Of a stretch of 64,000 nucleotides of DNA, positions 9,041 through 18,383 are shown piece by piece. The DNA is from Pseudomonas viridiflava (GTDB lineage: Bacteria > Pseudomonadota > Gammaproteobacteria > Pseudomonadales > Pseudomonadaceae). The stretch spans positions 1 to 64,000 of the forward strand of contig NZ_UWFA01000289.1 of assembly GCF_900601905.1 (NCBI RefSeq), written 5' to 3'. Numbering within the stretch: the stretch's first letter is position 1; each line of letters opens with the position of its first letter. A program made the position numbers and the translations under genes. The notes beneath the pieces were generated by a model that was not told the origin of the DNA, searched no databases, and saw nothing but the letters and a program-made list of their open reading frames with translations.

Positions 9041-11143
9041 TCAGGGTTGCAGGGCCTGGTCGGTCGGGTTGTAACTGAACGGGTTGCCATTCAACTGAGT
9101 CATATCGAACTTGATGACCGGCAGCCACATCCCTCCCGTTTTGGCAGCGTATTTCTGTTGATAGACCCTGGCTTCAGGCAGACCGGTAGCGTTTTGGTAA
9201 TAGAGCGCCTGCATGGGTAACTGCGCAGGAATGCCTGTTGGCCAGACCTTGATCAACAGCTCGTTCCAGGTGCTGTACATTACAGGCATTGGGTATTGGC
9301 GTGCTTTCAGGCTGACATCAAACTGGGCCGCAAATTGCGTACTCAATGAGCATTGGTTAGCCGGGTGGGGAACCCGGTCGGTATAAACTTTCCAGGTCGC
9401 CAAGGTTGCTGCACCGACCCCGGCGCAGGTGCTCATGTCAGCCAGATTCGGCAGTTTCCCCCACTGCTCGACCATCCTCTGGTTGTCTCCGAGCAGTTGG
9501 CCGACGATTGGGGTTTCCTTGAGCAGTTGCGCCAGTCTCGGGTTTTTCTTCAGCGCGCTTGTCGGATCCTGATTGTTCCTCAGCCGGTCCACTACGGCGT
9601 CGTTGTTTTTAAGCAGATTCGCCAACTCAGGCTTGCTGGTGAACAAGTCAATCAGCGGCTGGTTCGCCTTCGGTTGAAATCCGCATCCAAATGCCGGTCT
9701 GCCAATCAAGTCAGTCCATGCGTCGTGAGGGTAGGAACACAGGTATTCCTGTTGCGTACCTTGGGCGATCGCCTCGTCTTGCGAAAGCAGAATGAAACCG
9801 CTGTTTCGGAGCAGGAGGGTAACGTTCGAACCCTTTTTCAGATGAGAGAAGGACAATGAACCCTTACGCTGTGCTGTTGGGCTGGGGTCCCATGGGTCAA
9901 AACTCCCGTTTTCTGTACCTCTGATCGTGACGCCGTTGCAGTAGTAGGACGGCGTGTTATTGGTACAGGCTTCCCGAGTGTCGTTATAGCGAGTATTGAG
10001 GTCTGCTGCGACCTGCGCGCCGCTGGGACGACTGTCGATGATATTCAGCGGCAATGCTGCAGAGGTGACCAAGCCGCTGCTGCCAATGCCGACACTGGCA
10101 GTAATATCGACGGTCTTGTCTTTTTCCAGGCGAACCTTGTCGTAGGGAATGGTGAATTCCAGCGGGCGAGGTGCGGCACCGATCGGTGGATGAGGGGTGT
10201 CGTAAGGCGGAGTACCTGCCCAGCGAATCCCGACTGTATGGCCCTCATTGATGCCAGGGTAGGTAAAGGTCACCTTGGTGCCCCGGCCGCTCAGGGCTTT
10301 CAAATCGAGTTGTCCGGCGACCGCGTCAGGCACGATGGGTGTGTCCCGGATCGTCAGCAGACTGACGTGCACCGGTGCCCGGTCGGAGCCTTGTGCAGGT
10401 TGGCCGTTGAGGGATGTCTCGTAGTGCAAGGTGACGGGTTTGCCCAGGTTGGCAAGTACGGTGGCTTGAGGGATGGTGAACTCAAGCGGATTGTTGTCCG
10501 GCGTGATTGCCAAGGGCGACTTGTACTCAGTTGCGCCTTCCCAGAAAACCTGCACGATCTGCCCCGAATTGATGCTCGGGTAATGCACGCTGACTGTCAG
10601 GTCTCCGGCCAGTTGACCGACGTCCACTTGATTGCCGGGCAAACCTGGCAAGGTGGGTGGCGGAAATTGGCCTGGGGGCGTGCTGTTGACTACCTTGATG
10701 TCTTCAGGGGCGGAGATGACCAGCGGGTTTTCACCGATCCCGACGCTGGCCGTCAGCCTCGGTGTAAGGCCTTCGTCCGTGACGACCTTGGCATTGGGAA
10801 TCTTGAAGATCACCTTTTTGGCGCCACCGCTGACCGTTTGCGACGGGGCGTCGTACTGCTGGACTGTACTCTTCCAGCGTAACCCCACGGTGTCGCCGTT
10901 ATTGATATCGGGATATTCCACCTCGACGGTTGCGTCGGCACCCGCCAGAGAAACCAGATCCAGCTCGCTGTTGACCGCTTCGGTCACGGTGGGCTTGGGC
11001 ACATCTATCGCAGTTATCGCAGTGGTATGGGCAGCGCTACTGGGTGGCGCCAGGCACGGGCATTGTCGAGTATCGGCGTACGCGCCGGGCAGTGTGAAAA
11101 ACAACCCTGCTGCTGCGAGCAGAAGAATGGGCAGGCGTTTCAT
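9041..11143 (-). CDS. Secreted halovibrin (HvnA)-family protein with three Ig-like repeats
   Basis: The 700-residue protein starts with a signal peptide (MKRLPILLLAAAG..., cleavage near AYA-DT). Three related ~100-residue beta-rich repeats follow (about 53-154, 165-268, 274-371), each with a YPxINxGxxVxxxW core and a later F(T/K)IPxxxV strand, like the Ig-like modules of Pseudomonas surface proteins. The C-terminal part (about 378-700) has RYNDTREAC, YYCNGVTIRGT, FDPWDPSP and several Cys, features I recall from proteins annotated as halovibrin HvnA, a secreted ADP-ribosyltransferase of Vibrio fischeri. Residues about 497-567 are absent from the neighbouring paralog and contain a 30-residue tandem repeat. 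Start: perfect AGGAGGT before ATG 11143. Enzyme activity is not shown by the sequence. Confidence 0.62.
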   Translation of the reverse strand: MKRLPILLLAAAGLFFTLPGAYADTRQCPCLAPPSSAAHTTAITAIDVPKPTVTEAVNSELDLVSLAGADATVEVEYPDINNGDTVGLRWKSTVQQYDAPSQTVSGGAKKVIFKIPNAKVVTDEGLTPRLTASVGIGENPLVISAPEDIKVVNSTPPGQFPPPTLPGLPGNQVDVGQLAGDLTVSVHYPSINSGQIVQVFWEGATEYKSPLAITPDNNPLEFTIPQATVLANLGKPVTLHYETSLNGQPAQGSDRAPVHVSLLTIRDTPIVPDAVAGQLDLKALSGRGTKVTFTYPGINEGHTVGIRWAGTPPYDTPHPPIGAAPRPLEFTIPYDKVRLEKDKTVDITASVGIGSSGLVTSAALPLNIIDSRPSGAQVAADLNTRYNDTREACTNNTPSYYCNGVTIRGTENGSFDPWDPSPTAQRKGSLSFSHLKKGSNVTLLLRNSGFILLSQDEAIAQGTQQEYLCSYPHDAWTDLIGRPAFGCGFQPKANQPLIDLFTSKPELANLLKNNDAVVDRLRNNQDPTSALKKNPRLAQLLKETPIVGQLLGDNQRMVEQWGKLPNLADMSTCAGVGAATLATWKVYTDRVPHPANQCSLSTQFAAQFDVSLKARQYPMPVMYSTWNELLIKVWPTGIPAQLPMQALYYQNATGLPEARVYQQKYAAKTGGMWLPVIKFDMTQLNGNPFSYNPTDQALQP

Positions 11144-11317
11144 ATGACCTCCTTGTCATCGGTTCTGGTGCGTAGCTCTACAACGTCCTTTCTTCGAGTA
11201 TCGGATCTGGTTACGACTGCATTAGATTGTTTGGCAATCAGGGCCTCGGGTTTAACGCTGAGCGGCAACATGGCAGCTCGATAAGTGCACCGAATTGAGA
11301 TCCGGCCCTGTGAGGTT

Positions 11318-12931
11318 TCAAGGTTGCACGGCCTGATCTGACGAGTTGTAGCTGAATGGGTTGCCATTCAATTGAGTCAGGTCGAGCTTGATGACCGGCA
11401 CCCAGCGTCCTGCCGTGCGAGCGGCGTATTTCTGTTGATACGCCTTGGCTTCGACCAACCCCGCAGGGTTTTTATAGAAAAAGGACTCAATGGGAAGTTG
11501 CGCGGGGACATTTTGCTCCCATACTTTAATGAGAATTTCATTCCAGGCATCCGGCATATTCGCGAGGCGGTTCGCGCGGACTTTCAGGCTGGTGGCGAAC
11601 TGGCCCGGATCCTGGACGCTGAGTGAACATTGATATTGCGGATGGGTCAGTGTGTTGGTAAATGCGTACCAGCCCTCCACCGTTGCCGCATTGGCAGCAG
11701 CGCAGGTGCTGAGGTCCGTCGGCTGCGCTGCTTTCGGCTGTAAGCCACATCCTGCGTCTGGACGTCGGGGTTGCGCGGTCCAGGCGTCATAGGGGTAGAT
11801 GCATAGGTAGTCCACTCCCTGTCCCAGTCTCAACGCGTCCTGTTGCGGGCGAAATGTAAATCCACTGTTGTGGTAAACCGTGGTGACAAAGGCATCTTTA
11901 CGCAGGTATGAAAATGACACCCCTCCAAGCGTAACGGCCGAGGGGCTGGGGTTCCATGGGTCGAAATTGCCGTTTTGCGTGGCCCGGAGCACAACTCCAT
12001 TGCAATAGTAGGCGGGTTTACTTTCTTCACAGGTATCCCGGATGTCGGCGTATCGGTTGTTCAGATTCAAGGCAGTGTCGACCCCCACTGCCAGCGGAAG
12101 TCCGGGTGGCGGCAGGTTACCAAACGTTACCTGGATGTTCTGCACCGCAGATGTCTGCAACGGAACTCCGGCGATTGCCACCGTATAACTTACAGGCACC
12201 GAAGTACCGAAATCCCTGGCAATGACCTCCCGAGGTATGTTGAAGGTGAGAGGTGCGGTGCTTATAGTATTTTGCGCCGCCGCCTTGTAGGGGGTGGCTC
12301 CGCCCCAGCTCAAAATCACCTGCTGCCCGACAGCCAGGCTTGGATAGGCGACTCTGACTGGCACTTGTAGCGGCGCCTTGCCAATGTCGATCTTACCCTC
12401 CACGGCCAAGGGGAGCTCAGGTGCCAGGAGTTCACCAAGCATGATATTCACGGTCAGTGGTTCGGATTTCTGTGGTGGCGCACCCGGAACTTCAACCGTA
12501 TAAGTAACCGTCGCACTACTGCCGAAATCTTTGGCGACGGTGGCCTGCGGTACATTGAAGGTCAGCGGCAGGGTGGTAGTGGTCGCCTGCGTTGGCGTGT
12601 TGAAGGTCGTAGCACCCACCCAGCTCAGGGTTACCCTGTGTCCGGGGCCGAAGCTGGGGTAAGAGACTTTGAACGATATGATGTTCGCTGCCTTGCCAAT
12701 ATCCAGATTGCCATCGCTGGATAGCAGCAATTCAGGTGCCGATAGGCCGTTGATGACTTGGGTCGGTTGTGTTGCATCTATTCCCTCGACCGTGCCCTCG
12801 GGACTGGCTTGCAGTGGGGCGACAACGGATGCGTCCTGATTGAATAAGGGCGCTGTCGAGTCCGCGTTCACTGTGGGCAGCGTCAGCATCGTGCCGATGA
12901 CTGCGAATACGACGGTGTGTGATGACTTCAT
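11318..12931 (-). CDS. Secreted halovibrin (HvnA)-family protein with two Ig-like repeats
   Basis: Paralog of the gene at 9041-11143. From the ATG at 12931 (GGGAG upstream) it has 537 residues; an upstream in-frame start would add 20 residues before an obvious signal peptide, so it is rejected. Signal peptide to about residue 23 (TVNA-DS); two Ig-like repeats (about 66-164 and 169-270) with YPSFGPGHRVTLSW and YPSLAVGQQVILSW; C-terminal domain (about 283-537) with RYADIRDTC, YYCNGVVLRAT, FDPWNPSP and the shared tail LTQLNGNPFSYNSSDQAVQP. It lacks one Ig repeat and the helical insert found in its neighbour. A 174-bp gap and separate ribosome-binding sites suggest either one operon or two units. 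Family name is from memory; catalytic residues were not verified. Confidence 0.62.
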   Translation of the reverse strand: MKSSHTVVFAVIGTMLTLPTVNADSTAPLFNQDASVVAPLQASPEGTVEGIDATQPTQVINGLSAPELLLSSDGNLDIGKAANIISFKVSYPSFGPGHRVTLSWVGATTFNTPTQATTTTLPLTFNVPQATVAKDFGSSATVTYTVEVPGAPPQKSEPLTVNIMLGELLAPELPLAVEGKIDIGKAPLQVPVRVAYPSLAVGQQVILSWGGATPYKAAAQNTISTAPLTFNIPREVIARDFGTSVPVSYTVAIAGVPLQTSAVQNIQVTFGNLPPPGLPLAVGVDTALNLNNRYADIRDTCEESKPAYYCNGVVLRATQNGNFDPWNPSPSAVTLGGVSFSYLRKDAFVTTVYHNSGFTFRPQQDALRLGQGVDYLCIYPYDAWTAQPRRPDAGCGLQPKAAQPTDLSTCAAANAATVEGWYAFTNTLTHPQYQCSLSVQDPGQFATSLKVRANRLANMPDAWNEILIKVWEQNVPAQLPIESFFYKNPAGLVEAKAYQQKYAARTAGRWVPVIKLDLTQLNGNPFSYNSSDQAVQP

Positions 12932-13101
12932 TTTGAACTCCCTGTATCCGTCTGGCCCTTGTGTGCTCTTTGTGCATCCTTCAATTATCAAACGGCAGGG
13001 AATGGCCGCTATATTGTCTTGTGCTTGAAGTTAGAGCCGTTTGCTATACGTGAACTTCACCGGCCCGCCCGAACCGTTCAAGCACAACGCCGCCTGACGG
13101 A

Positions 13102-13131
13102 CTGCCAGAACCCCGCGCACTCGCGTATACT
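13102..13131 (+). promoter_or_regulatory. Putative prfB promoter
   Basis: CTGCCA at 13102-13107 and TATACT at 13126-13131 are separated by 18 bp and lie 40 bp before the prfB ATG. Both match sigma-70 consensus moderately. The position in the divergent gap between the secreted-protein gene and prfB fits. Confidence 0.5.
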
Positions 13132-13170
13132 CGTCGGCTTTGAAAATTTCGCCTACGAGTGCTGCCCACC

Positions 13171-14266
13171 ATGGAAATCAACCCGATCCTAAACAGCATC
13201 AAGGACCTGTCCGAGCGCTCCGAAACCATTCGGGGGTATCTTTGACTACGATCACAAACATGATCGTCTGACCGAAGTAAACCGCGAGCTCGAAGATCCA
13301 AATGTCTGGAACAACCCGACCTACGCCCAGGAGCTGGGCCGCGAGCGTTCCCTGCTGGCGCAGATCGTGGATACCCTCGATGAAATGTCCTCGGGTCTGG
13401 CCGATGCCAAAGACCTGCTGTTGATGTCCGCCGAAGAAGAAGACCAGGCCGCCGTCGACGACGTTGCCGCTGAAGTCGAGCGACTGCGCGAGTCGCTGGA
13501 GAAGCTCGAATTCCGCCGCATGTTCAGTGGCGAGATGGACCCCAATAACGCCTACCTGGACATCCAGGCCGGTTCCGGCGGCACCGAGGCTCAGGACTGG
13601 GCCAACATCCTGCTGCGCATGTACCTGCGCTGGGCTGACAAACGCGGTTTCGACGCCACCATCATGGAGCTGTCCGCCGGTGAAGTGGCCGGTATCAAAG
13701 GCGCTACCGTGCACATCAAGGGTGAATACGCCTTTGGCTGGCTGCGTACTGAAATCGGCGTTCACCGCCTGGTGCGCAAGAGTCCGTTCGACTCCGGCAA
13801 CCGTCGCCACACCTCGTTCTCGGCCGTCTTCGTTTCTCCGGAAATCGACGACAACATCGAAATCGATATCAATCCGTCGGACCTGCGCATCGACACCTAT
13901 CGCTCCTCGGGCGCCGGTGGTCAGCACGTAAACACCACCGACTCGGCGGTACGTATCACCCACGTTCCGACCAACACCGTGGTCAGCTGCCAGAACGAAC
14001 GTTCCCAGCACGCCAACAAAGACACCGCGATGAAGATGTTGCGGGCCCGCTTGTACGAGCAGGAAGTGCAGAAACGCAACGCCGCATCCCAGGCGCTGGA
14101 AGACACCAAGTCCGATATCGGCTGGGGTCACCAGATCCGTTCGTACGTACTGGACGCTTCGCGAATCAAGGATCTGCGCACCAACATCGAGCGCAGCGAC
14201 TGCGATAAGGTGCTGGACGGCGATATCGACGAGTACCTGATCTCCAGCCTCAAACAAGGGCTGTAA
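13171..14266 (+). CDS. prfB: Peptide chain release factor 2 (programmed +1 frameshift)
   Basis: RF2 recognises UGA and UAA stops and triggers peptide release. The gene is read in two frames: codons 1-24 from ATG 13171 lead to an in-frame TGA at 13243-13245, where a +1 shift on CTT-T continues from GAC at 13244 to TAA 14264-14266, giving 364 residues. The codon-recognition tripeptide SPF (in [13 protein letters not shown]) and the GGQ hydrolysis motif ([15 protein letters not shown]) are present. This is the normal autoregulated arrangement in bacteria, not a mutation. lysS follows 73 nt downstream, as in E. coli. Confidence 0.96.
13231..13246 (+). promoter_or_regulatory. prfB autoregulatory frameshift site
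   Basis: The sequence CGGGGGTATCTTTGAC contains an internal Shine-Dalgarno-like GGGGG (13232-13236) three bases before the slippery CTT TGA (13240-13245). Low RF2 lets the ribosome slip +1 and make full-length RF2; high RF2 ends translation at the TGA. The layout is nearly identical to the E. coli site. Confidence 0.95.
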
Positions 14267-14339
14267 ACCGTCAGCCACGATCTTCAAGACCCCCGTGCAC
14301 ACGCGGGGGCAACGAACCTGTGATGGAAAATCAAAAGAC

Positions 14340-15842
14340 ATGAGCGACCAACAACTCGACCCGCAAGCCCTGCAACAGGAAGAAAACACCCTGATCGCCC
14401 TGCGCAAGGAAAAGCTTGCTGCCGAGCGCGCCAAGGGTCAGGCCTTCCCCAACGACTTCCGCCGCGACAGCTACTGCAACGACCTGCAGAAGCAATACGC
14501 GGACAAGACCAAGGAAGAGCTGGCTGAAGCGGCGATTCCGGTCAAGGTTGCCGGTCGTCTCATGCTCAACCGTGGCTCGTTCATGGTAATTCAGGACATG
14601 ACCGGGCGCATCCAGGTCTACGTCAACCGCAAGACGCTCTCCGAAGACACCCTGGCCGCCGTCAAGACCTGGGACCTGGGCGACATCATTGCCGCCGAAG
14701 GCACCCTGGCACGCTCCGGCAAGGGCGATCTGTACGTTGAAATGACCAACGTGCGTCTGCTGACCAAATCCCTGCGTCCGCTGCCTGACAAACACCACGG
14801 CCTGACCGACACCGAGCAGCGCTATCGCCAGCGCTACGTTGACCTGATCGTCAACGAAGAGGTGCGCGATACCTTCCGCGTGCGTTCGCAGGTGATTGCT
14901 CACATCCGCAGCTTCCTGATGAAGCGCGACTTCCTTGAAGTCGAAACGCCGATGCTGCAGACCATTCCGGGCGGCGCGGCGGCCAAGCCATTCGAAACTC
15001 ACCACAACGCACTGGATCTGGAAATGTTCCTGCGTATCGCGCCTGAGCTGTACCTCAAGCGGCTTGTTGTGGGCGGGTTTGAAAAAGTGTTCGAGATCAA
15101 CCGCAACTTCCGTAACGAAGGCGTTTCGACTCGCCACAACCCCGAGTTCACCATGCTTGAGTTCTATCAGGCGTACGCGGACTACGAAGACAACATGGAC
15201 CTCACCGAAGAGCTGTTTCGTGAGCTGGCTCAACTGGTGCTGGGCAGCACTGACGTCCCGTACGGCGACAAGGTGTTCCACTTCGGTGAACCGTTCGTAC
15301 GCTTGTCAGTGTTCGACTCGATCCTCAAGTACAACCCTGAACTGACCGCTGACGACCTGCAAGACATCGACAAGGCTCGCGCCATCGCCAAGAAAGCCGG
15401 CGCCAAGGTGCTGGGTTTCGAAGGTCTGGGCAAGTTGCAGGTGATGATTTTCGAAGAACTGGTCGAGCACAAGCTGGAGCAGCCGCACTTCATCACTCAG
15501 TACCCGTTCGAAGTGTCGCCGCTGGCGCGTCGCAACGATGACAACCCGAACGTCACTGACCGTTTCGAGCTGTTCATCGGGGGGCGTGAAATCGCCAACG
15601 CTTACTCCGAGCTCAATGACGCGGAAGACCAGGCCGAACGTTTCATGGCCCAGGTCGCGGACAAGGATGCGGGCGACGATGAAGCCATGCATTACGATGC
15701 CGATTTCGTGCGCGCCCTGGAGTACGGCATGCCGCCGACAGCGGGTGAAGGTATCGGCATCGACCGTCTGGTGATGCTGCTGACCAACGCACCGTCGATC
15801 CGCGACGTGATCCTCTTCCCGCACATGCGCCCGCAAGCGTAA
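14340..15842 (+). CDS. lysS: Lysyl-tRNA synthetase, class II
   Basis: Charges tRNA-Lys with lysine. The 500-residue protein has the N-terminal OB-fold anticodon-binding domain (about 60-150, with [20 protein letters not shown]) and a class II catalytic domain with motif 2 around [20 protein letters not shown] and the C-terminal motif 3 [12 protein letters not shown]. The [17 protein letters not shown] segment is typical of the family. The ATG at 14340 begins MSDQQLDPQ, as in other pseudomonads; an upstream in-frame GTG would add 15 unlikely residues. It lies downstream of prfB and ends in an intrinsic terminator. Confidence 0.96.
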   Translation: MSDQQLDPQALQQEENTLIALRKEKLAAERAKGQAFPNDFRRDSYCNDLQKQYADKTKEELAEAAIPVKVAGRLMLNRGSFMVIQDMTGRIQVYVNRKTLSEDTLAAVKTWDLGDIIAAEGTLARSGKGDLYVEMTNVRLLTKSLRPLPDKHHGLTDTEQRYRQRYVDLIVNEEVRDTFRVRSQVIAHIRSFLMKRDFLEVETPMLQTIPGGAAAKPFETHHNALDLEMFLRIAPELYLKRLVVGGFEKVFEINRNFRNEGVSTRHNPEFTMLEFYQAYADYEDNMDLTEELFRELAQLVLGSTDVPYGDKVFHFGEPFVRLSVFDSILKYNPELTADDLQDIDKARAIAKKAGAKVLGFEGLGKLQVMIFEELVEHKLEQPHFITQYPFEVSPLARRNDDNPNVTDRFELFIGGREIANAYSELNDAEDQAERFMAQVADKDAGDDEAMHYDADFVRALEYGMPPTAGEGIGIDRLVMLLTNAPSIRDVILFPHMRPQA

Positions 15843-15856
15843 GTCGCTTGAAAACC

Positions 15857-15884
15857 AGCCGCCTGTGATGGGCGGCTTTTTTTT
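15857..15884 (+). terminator. Intrinsic terminator after lysS
   Basis: GCCGCC (15858-15863) pairs with GGCGGC (15871-15876) across a short loop and is followed directly by eight T residues. It begins 15 bp after the lysS stop. Confidence 0.9.
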
Positions 15885-16020
15885 GTGCTTGTGAAAGCTT
15901 CAGTTCAGGCGCAAAGAGTTACATTGAGACTAGAAGTGGCATTGTGCCTGTTTGCAATACAAGCCCCTGTGGGAGCGATCAGGCCGAAAAGGGTTGTTAA
16001 GCAAAAGGAAAAAAACCGTC

Positions 16021-16752
16021 GTGATCCGTTCGATTGCTCAAAATGGAGCTGCTGGAGCAGCCTCCGCCGTGGCGCAAAATGTTGAGTATCGAGGCCGCAA
16101 GGCCAGTCGACAGGGAAGTGAACAGCGTAGACAGGACATCCTTGATGCCGCCATGCGCATCGTGGTGCGAGACGGGGTGCGCGGTGTGCGCCATCGCGCC
16201 GTCGCCGCCGAGGCCGGAGTACCGTTGTCCGCCACCACCTATTACTTCAAGGACATCGACGATCTGCTCACCGATGCCTTCTGCCAATATGTCGAGCGCA
16301 GCGCCGCGTACATGACCAAGCTTTGGGAAAACACCGAAGTGATGCTCCGGGAAATGGTCTCGCGCAATGACGGCACACCTGCCGCCCGTGCGCGGCTGGC
16401 TGACGAGATTGCCATGAGCGCCATGGACTACATCAAGCATCAGCTGCTGACCCGGCGCGACTACCTGATCGCTGAACATGCCTTTCAGCATGAGGCGCTG
16501 ATCAACCCGCGTCTGGCGCGTCTGGTGGACGTACATCAGGAAATTCTGCTGCAGGGCGCCTTCCGGTTTCTGCAGGCCATGGGCTCGGCGCAACCCTCGC
16601 AGGACGCTCAAGTGTTGACGGGAATCATGTGCCGGATGGAGTATCAGGGTCTGTTGCACGGCCCGCAGCCCGGTGCGGACGAGGAGAACCTCGGTATCCT
16701 CACCCGTCAGATGCATCTGGTGCTGGGCACGGCCAAAACCGTTCGCGGCTGA
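16021..16752 (+). CDS. TetR-family transcriptional regulator
   Basis: DNA-binding repressor of unknown ligand. After a short basic, Ala-rich N-terminus, the TetR helix-turn-helix is clear: RRQDILDAAMRIVVRDGVRG, then RHRAVAAEAGVPLSATTYYF. The C-terminal ligand domain is helical and unrecognised. The GTG at 16021 has AAGGA about 14 bases upstream; earlier in-frame starts give an implausible leader and later ones would lie closer to the HTH, so the exact start is uncertain. From memory, a TetR gene (PA3699) follows lysS in P. aeruginosa too. The next gene, on the same strand 198 nt later, may be its target. Confidence 0.85.
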   Translation: MIRSIAQNGAAGAASAVAQNVEYRGRKASRQGSEQRRQDILDAAMRIVVRDGVRGVRHRAVAAEAGVPLSATTYYFKDIDDLLTDAFCQYVERSAAYMTKLWENTEVMLREMVSRNDGTPAARARLADEIAMSAMDYIKHQLLTRRDYLIAEHAFQHEALINPRLARLVDVHQEILLQGAFRFLQAMGSAQPSQDAQVLTGIMCRMEYQGLLHGPQPGADEENLGILTRQMHLVLGTAKTVRG

Positions 16753-16950
16753 AACCGCCCTCAATAGGCCGGGCAAGGTACGCTGCAGGGTCAAGAAATC
16801 CAGGCCGATAAACATGAAAACTCGTTGATTGGCACGTTCCGGGATCGGGTCGAGGGTTAGCTTTCAAACCCCGCCAACCCGGACGTTTTCCACAAGGTGG
16901 CGCGCTACTGGCGCCAGCCCGACTAAGGCCGACTTACCAAGGAGCATTGG
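16753..16950 (+). other. Gap with possible degenerate coding remnant
   Basis: Between the TetR gene and the next gene, the frame of the downstream gene reads LIGTFRDRVEG, stop, a segment including NPDVFHKVARYWRQPD, stop, then GRLTKEHW before the GTG start. It looks protein-like but has several stops and no ribosome-binding site. It may be the decayed 3' end of a lost gene, or chance. AGGAG at 16939-16943 belongs to the downstream gene. Confidence 0.25.
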
Positions 16951-18228
16951 GTGGACGAGTACCAGCAGACTATTCGAACGTTGTCGGATCGCATCGTGCT
17001 TGCCCAGACCCCCATTCGGGTACTGGACGCGGTGAAATGGGACGAGAACATCCGTAACGATTTTCTCGCGGCCAAAGGCAAGGCTATGCCTGCCGTGGAT
17101 CGCGCCTATTACGAAAATCGGCCACTGGGCTTTGATTCTGCCGAATTGAAACTCGAATTCCAGAACATCGAGCGCGACATTACCCGCCAGTTGGGGCAGT
17201 TCAACCCGGTCGGGCAGATCATGCGCCGCATGTGCAAGGAATACCGCATGGTGGTGCGCATGCTCGAAGCCCGGGGGACCTCGGATTTCGGCCTGATTTC
17301 CCAGGAGTTGTACGGTGCCGCGTCCGACGCCTTTCACGCCGGAGACCCGACCCTCGCCGATCTGGGGCTGATGCTCTCGGATTACCTGAACAATATCGCC
17401 GGGCGTGGCGACCTCAAGGACGAGCCGAAAACCCTGACGGCCAAGGATGCGGTGTCGCTTCTGCAAACGCGCCTGAACAGAGTCTTTGGTGAGGCGGAAA
17501 GCACCATTCGGGTATTCGAGTCCGACGGGATCGTGGCCGACGCAGCGGCGGGCGCCGATTACATCAAGATCCGCACCGATGCGATGTTCAATGAACGGGA
17601 CGTGCGCGCTCTTGAAGTCCACGAAGGCCTGGTGCATGTGGGTACCACGCTGAACGGCCAGAATCAGCCGATCTGCACTTTTCTTTCCAAAGGGCCGCCT
17701 TCCTCGACGGTGACTCAGGAAGGGCTGGCGATCCTTATGGAAGTCATCGCCTTTGCCTCTTACCCGAGCCGCTTGCGCAAGCTGACCAACCGCACCCGCG
17801 CCATTCACATGGCCGAGGAGGGCGCTGATTTCCTGCAGGTGTTCGAGTTCTATCGCGAGCAGGGTTTTGGCATGTCGGAAAGCTATGGCAACGCCAGTCG
17901 GGTGTTCCGTGGTTCGGTGCCCAATGGTCTGCCATTCACCAAAGACTTGTCCTACCTCAAGGGCTTCATCATGGTTTACAACTACATTCAGCTCGCCGTG
18001 CGCAAAGGCAAGCTGGAGCAGGTGCCGCTGCTGTTCTGCGGCAAAACCACCCTTGAAGATATGCGCACCTTGCGCCAGTTGGTCGACGAAGGCCTGGTGG
18101 TCGCACCCAAATACCTGCCCGAGCAATTTCGTGACATGAATGCGCTGTCGGCCTGGATGTGTTTCTCGAACTTCCTCAACCACCTGAGCCTGGACCGGAT
18201 TGAAGCGGACTACTCGAATATTTTGTAG
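16951..18228 (+). CDS. QEGLA-motif DUF1704 family protein (putative zinc carboxypeptidase)
   Basis: A 425-residue cytoplasmic protein of the family annotated as flavohemoglobin expression-modulating QEGLA motif protein (DUF1704). The HEGLVH sequence (His224, Glu225, His229) is an HExxxH zinc site, and QEGLA at 256-260 would supply the third ligand Glu257. The same core occurs in eukaryotic tubulin tyrosine carboxypeptidases (MATCAP). No signal peptide or membrane segment is seen. Its bacterial substrate is unknown; the flavohemoglobin link is a family name and no flavohemoglobin gene is nearby. GTG start with AGGAG 7 bases upstream. Confidence 0.8.
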   Translation: MDEYQQTIRTLSDRIVLAQTPIRVLDAVKWDENIRNDFLAAKGKAMPAVDRAYYENRPLGFDSAELKLEFQNIERDITRQLGQFNPVGQIMRRMCKEYRMVVRMLEARGTSDFGLISQELYGAASDAFHAGDPTLADLGLMLSDYLNNIAGRGDLKDEPKTLTAKDAVSLLQTRLNRVFGEAESTIRVFESDGIVADAAAGADYIKIRTDAMFNERDVRALEVHEGLVHVGTTLNGQNQPICTFLSKGPPSSTVTQEGLAILMEVIAFASYPSRLRKLTNRTRAIHMAEEGADFLQVFEFYREQGFGMSESYGNASRVFRGSVPNGLPFTKDLSYLKGFIMVYNYIQLAVRKGKLEQVPLLFCGKTTLEDMRTLRQLVDEGLVVAPKYLPEQFRDMNALSAWMCFSNFLNHLSLDRIEADYSNIL

Positions 18229-18255
18229 GGTGCGCGGGATTGTTGACGCGCGATT

Positions 18256-18345
18256 GTGGGAGCGAGCTTGCTCGCGAAGGCAGTGTTGCTGGCCGAGAAA
18301 TTGGGGCGGATGTACTGGCCTCTTCGCGAGCAAGCTCGCTCCCAC
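18256..18345. repeat. REP doublet
   Basis: GTGGGAGCGAGCTTGCTCGC at the left end and its reverse complement at the right end (18323-18345) flank about 45 bp of unrelated sequence. Each arm is itself a small palindrome. It lies just after the QEGLA gene stop, a usual REP position at a 3' end. Confidence 0.9.
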
Positions 18346-18383
18346 GGATGAAATCTGAATGACTTGAGAAGGGATATTTTCGC

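Noticed and set aside
13367..14266. Short prfB starting at an internal ATG
   Set aside because: The real gene starts at 13171 and uses the programmed frameshift; RF2 would be truncated otherwise.
13199..14434. Reverse ORF of 411 codons opposite prfB
   Set aside because: Antisense of a well-recognised gene; no ribosome-binding site or domain.
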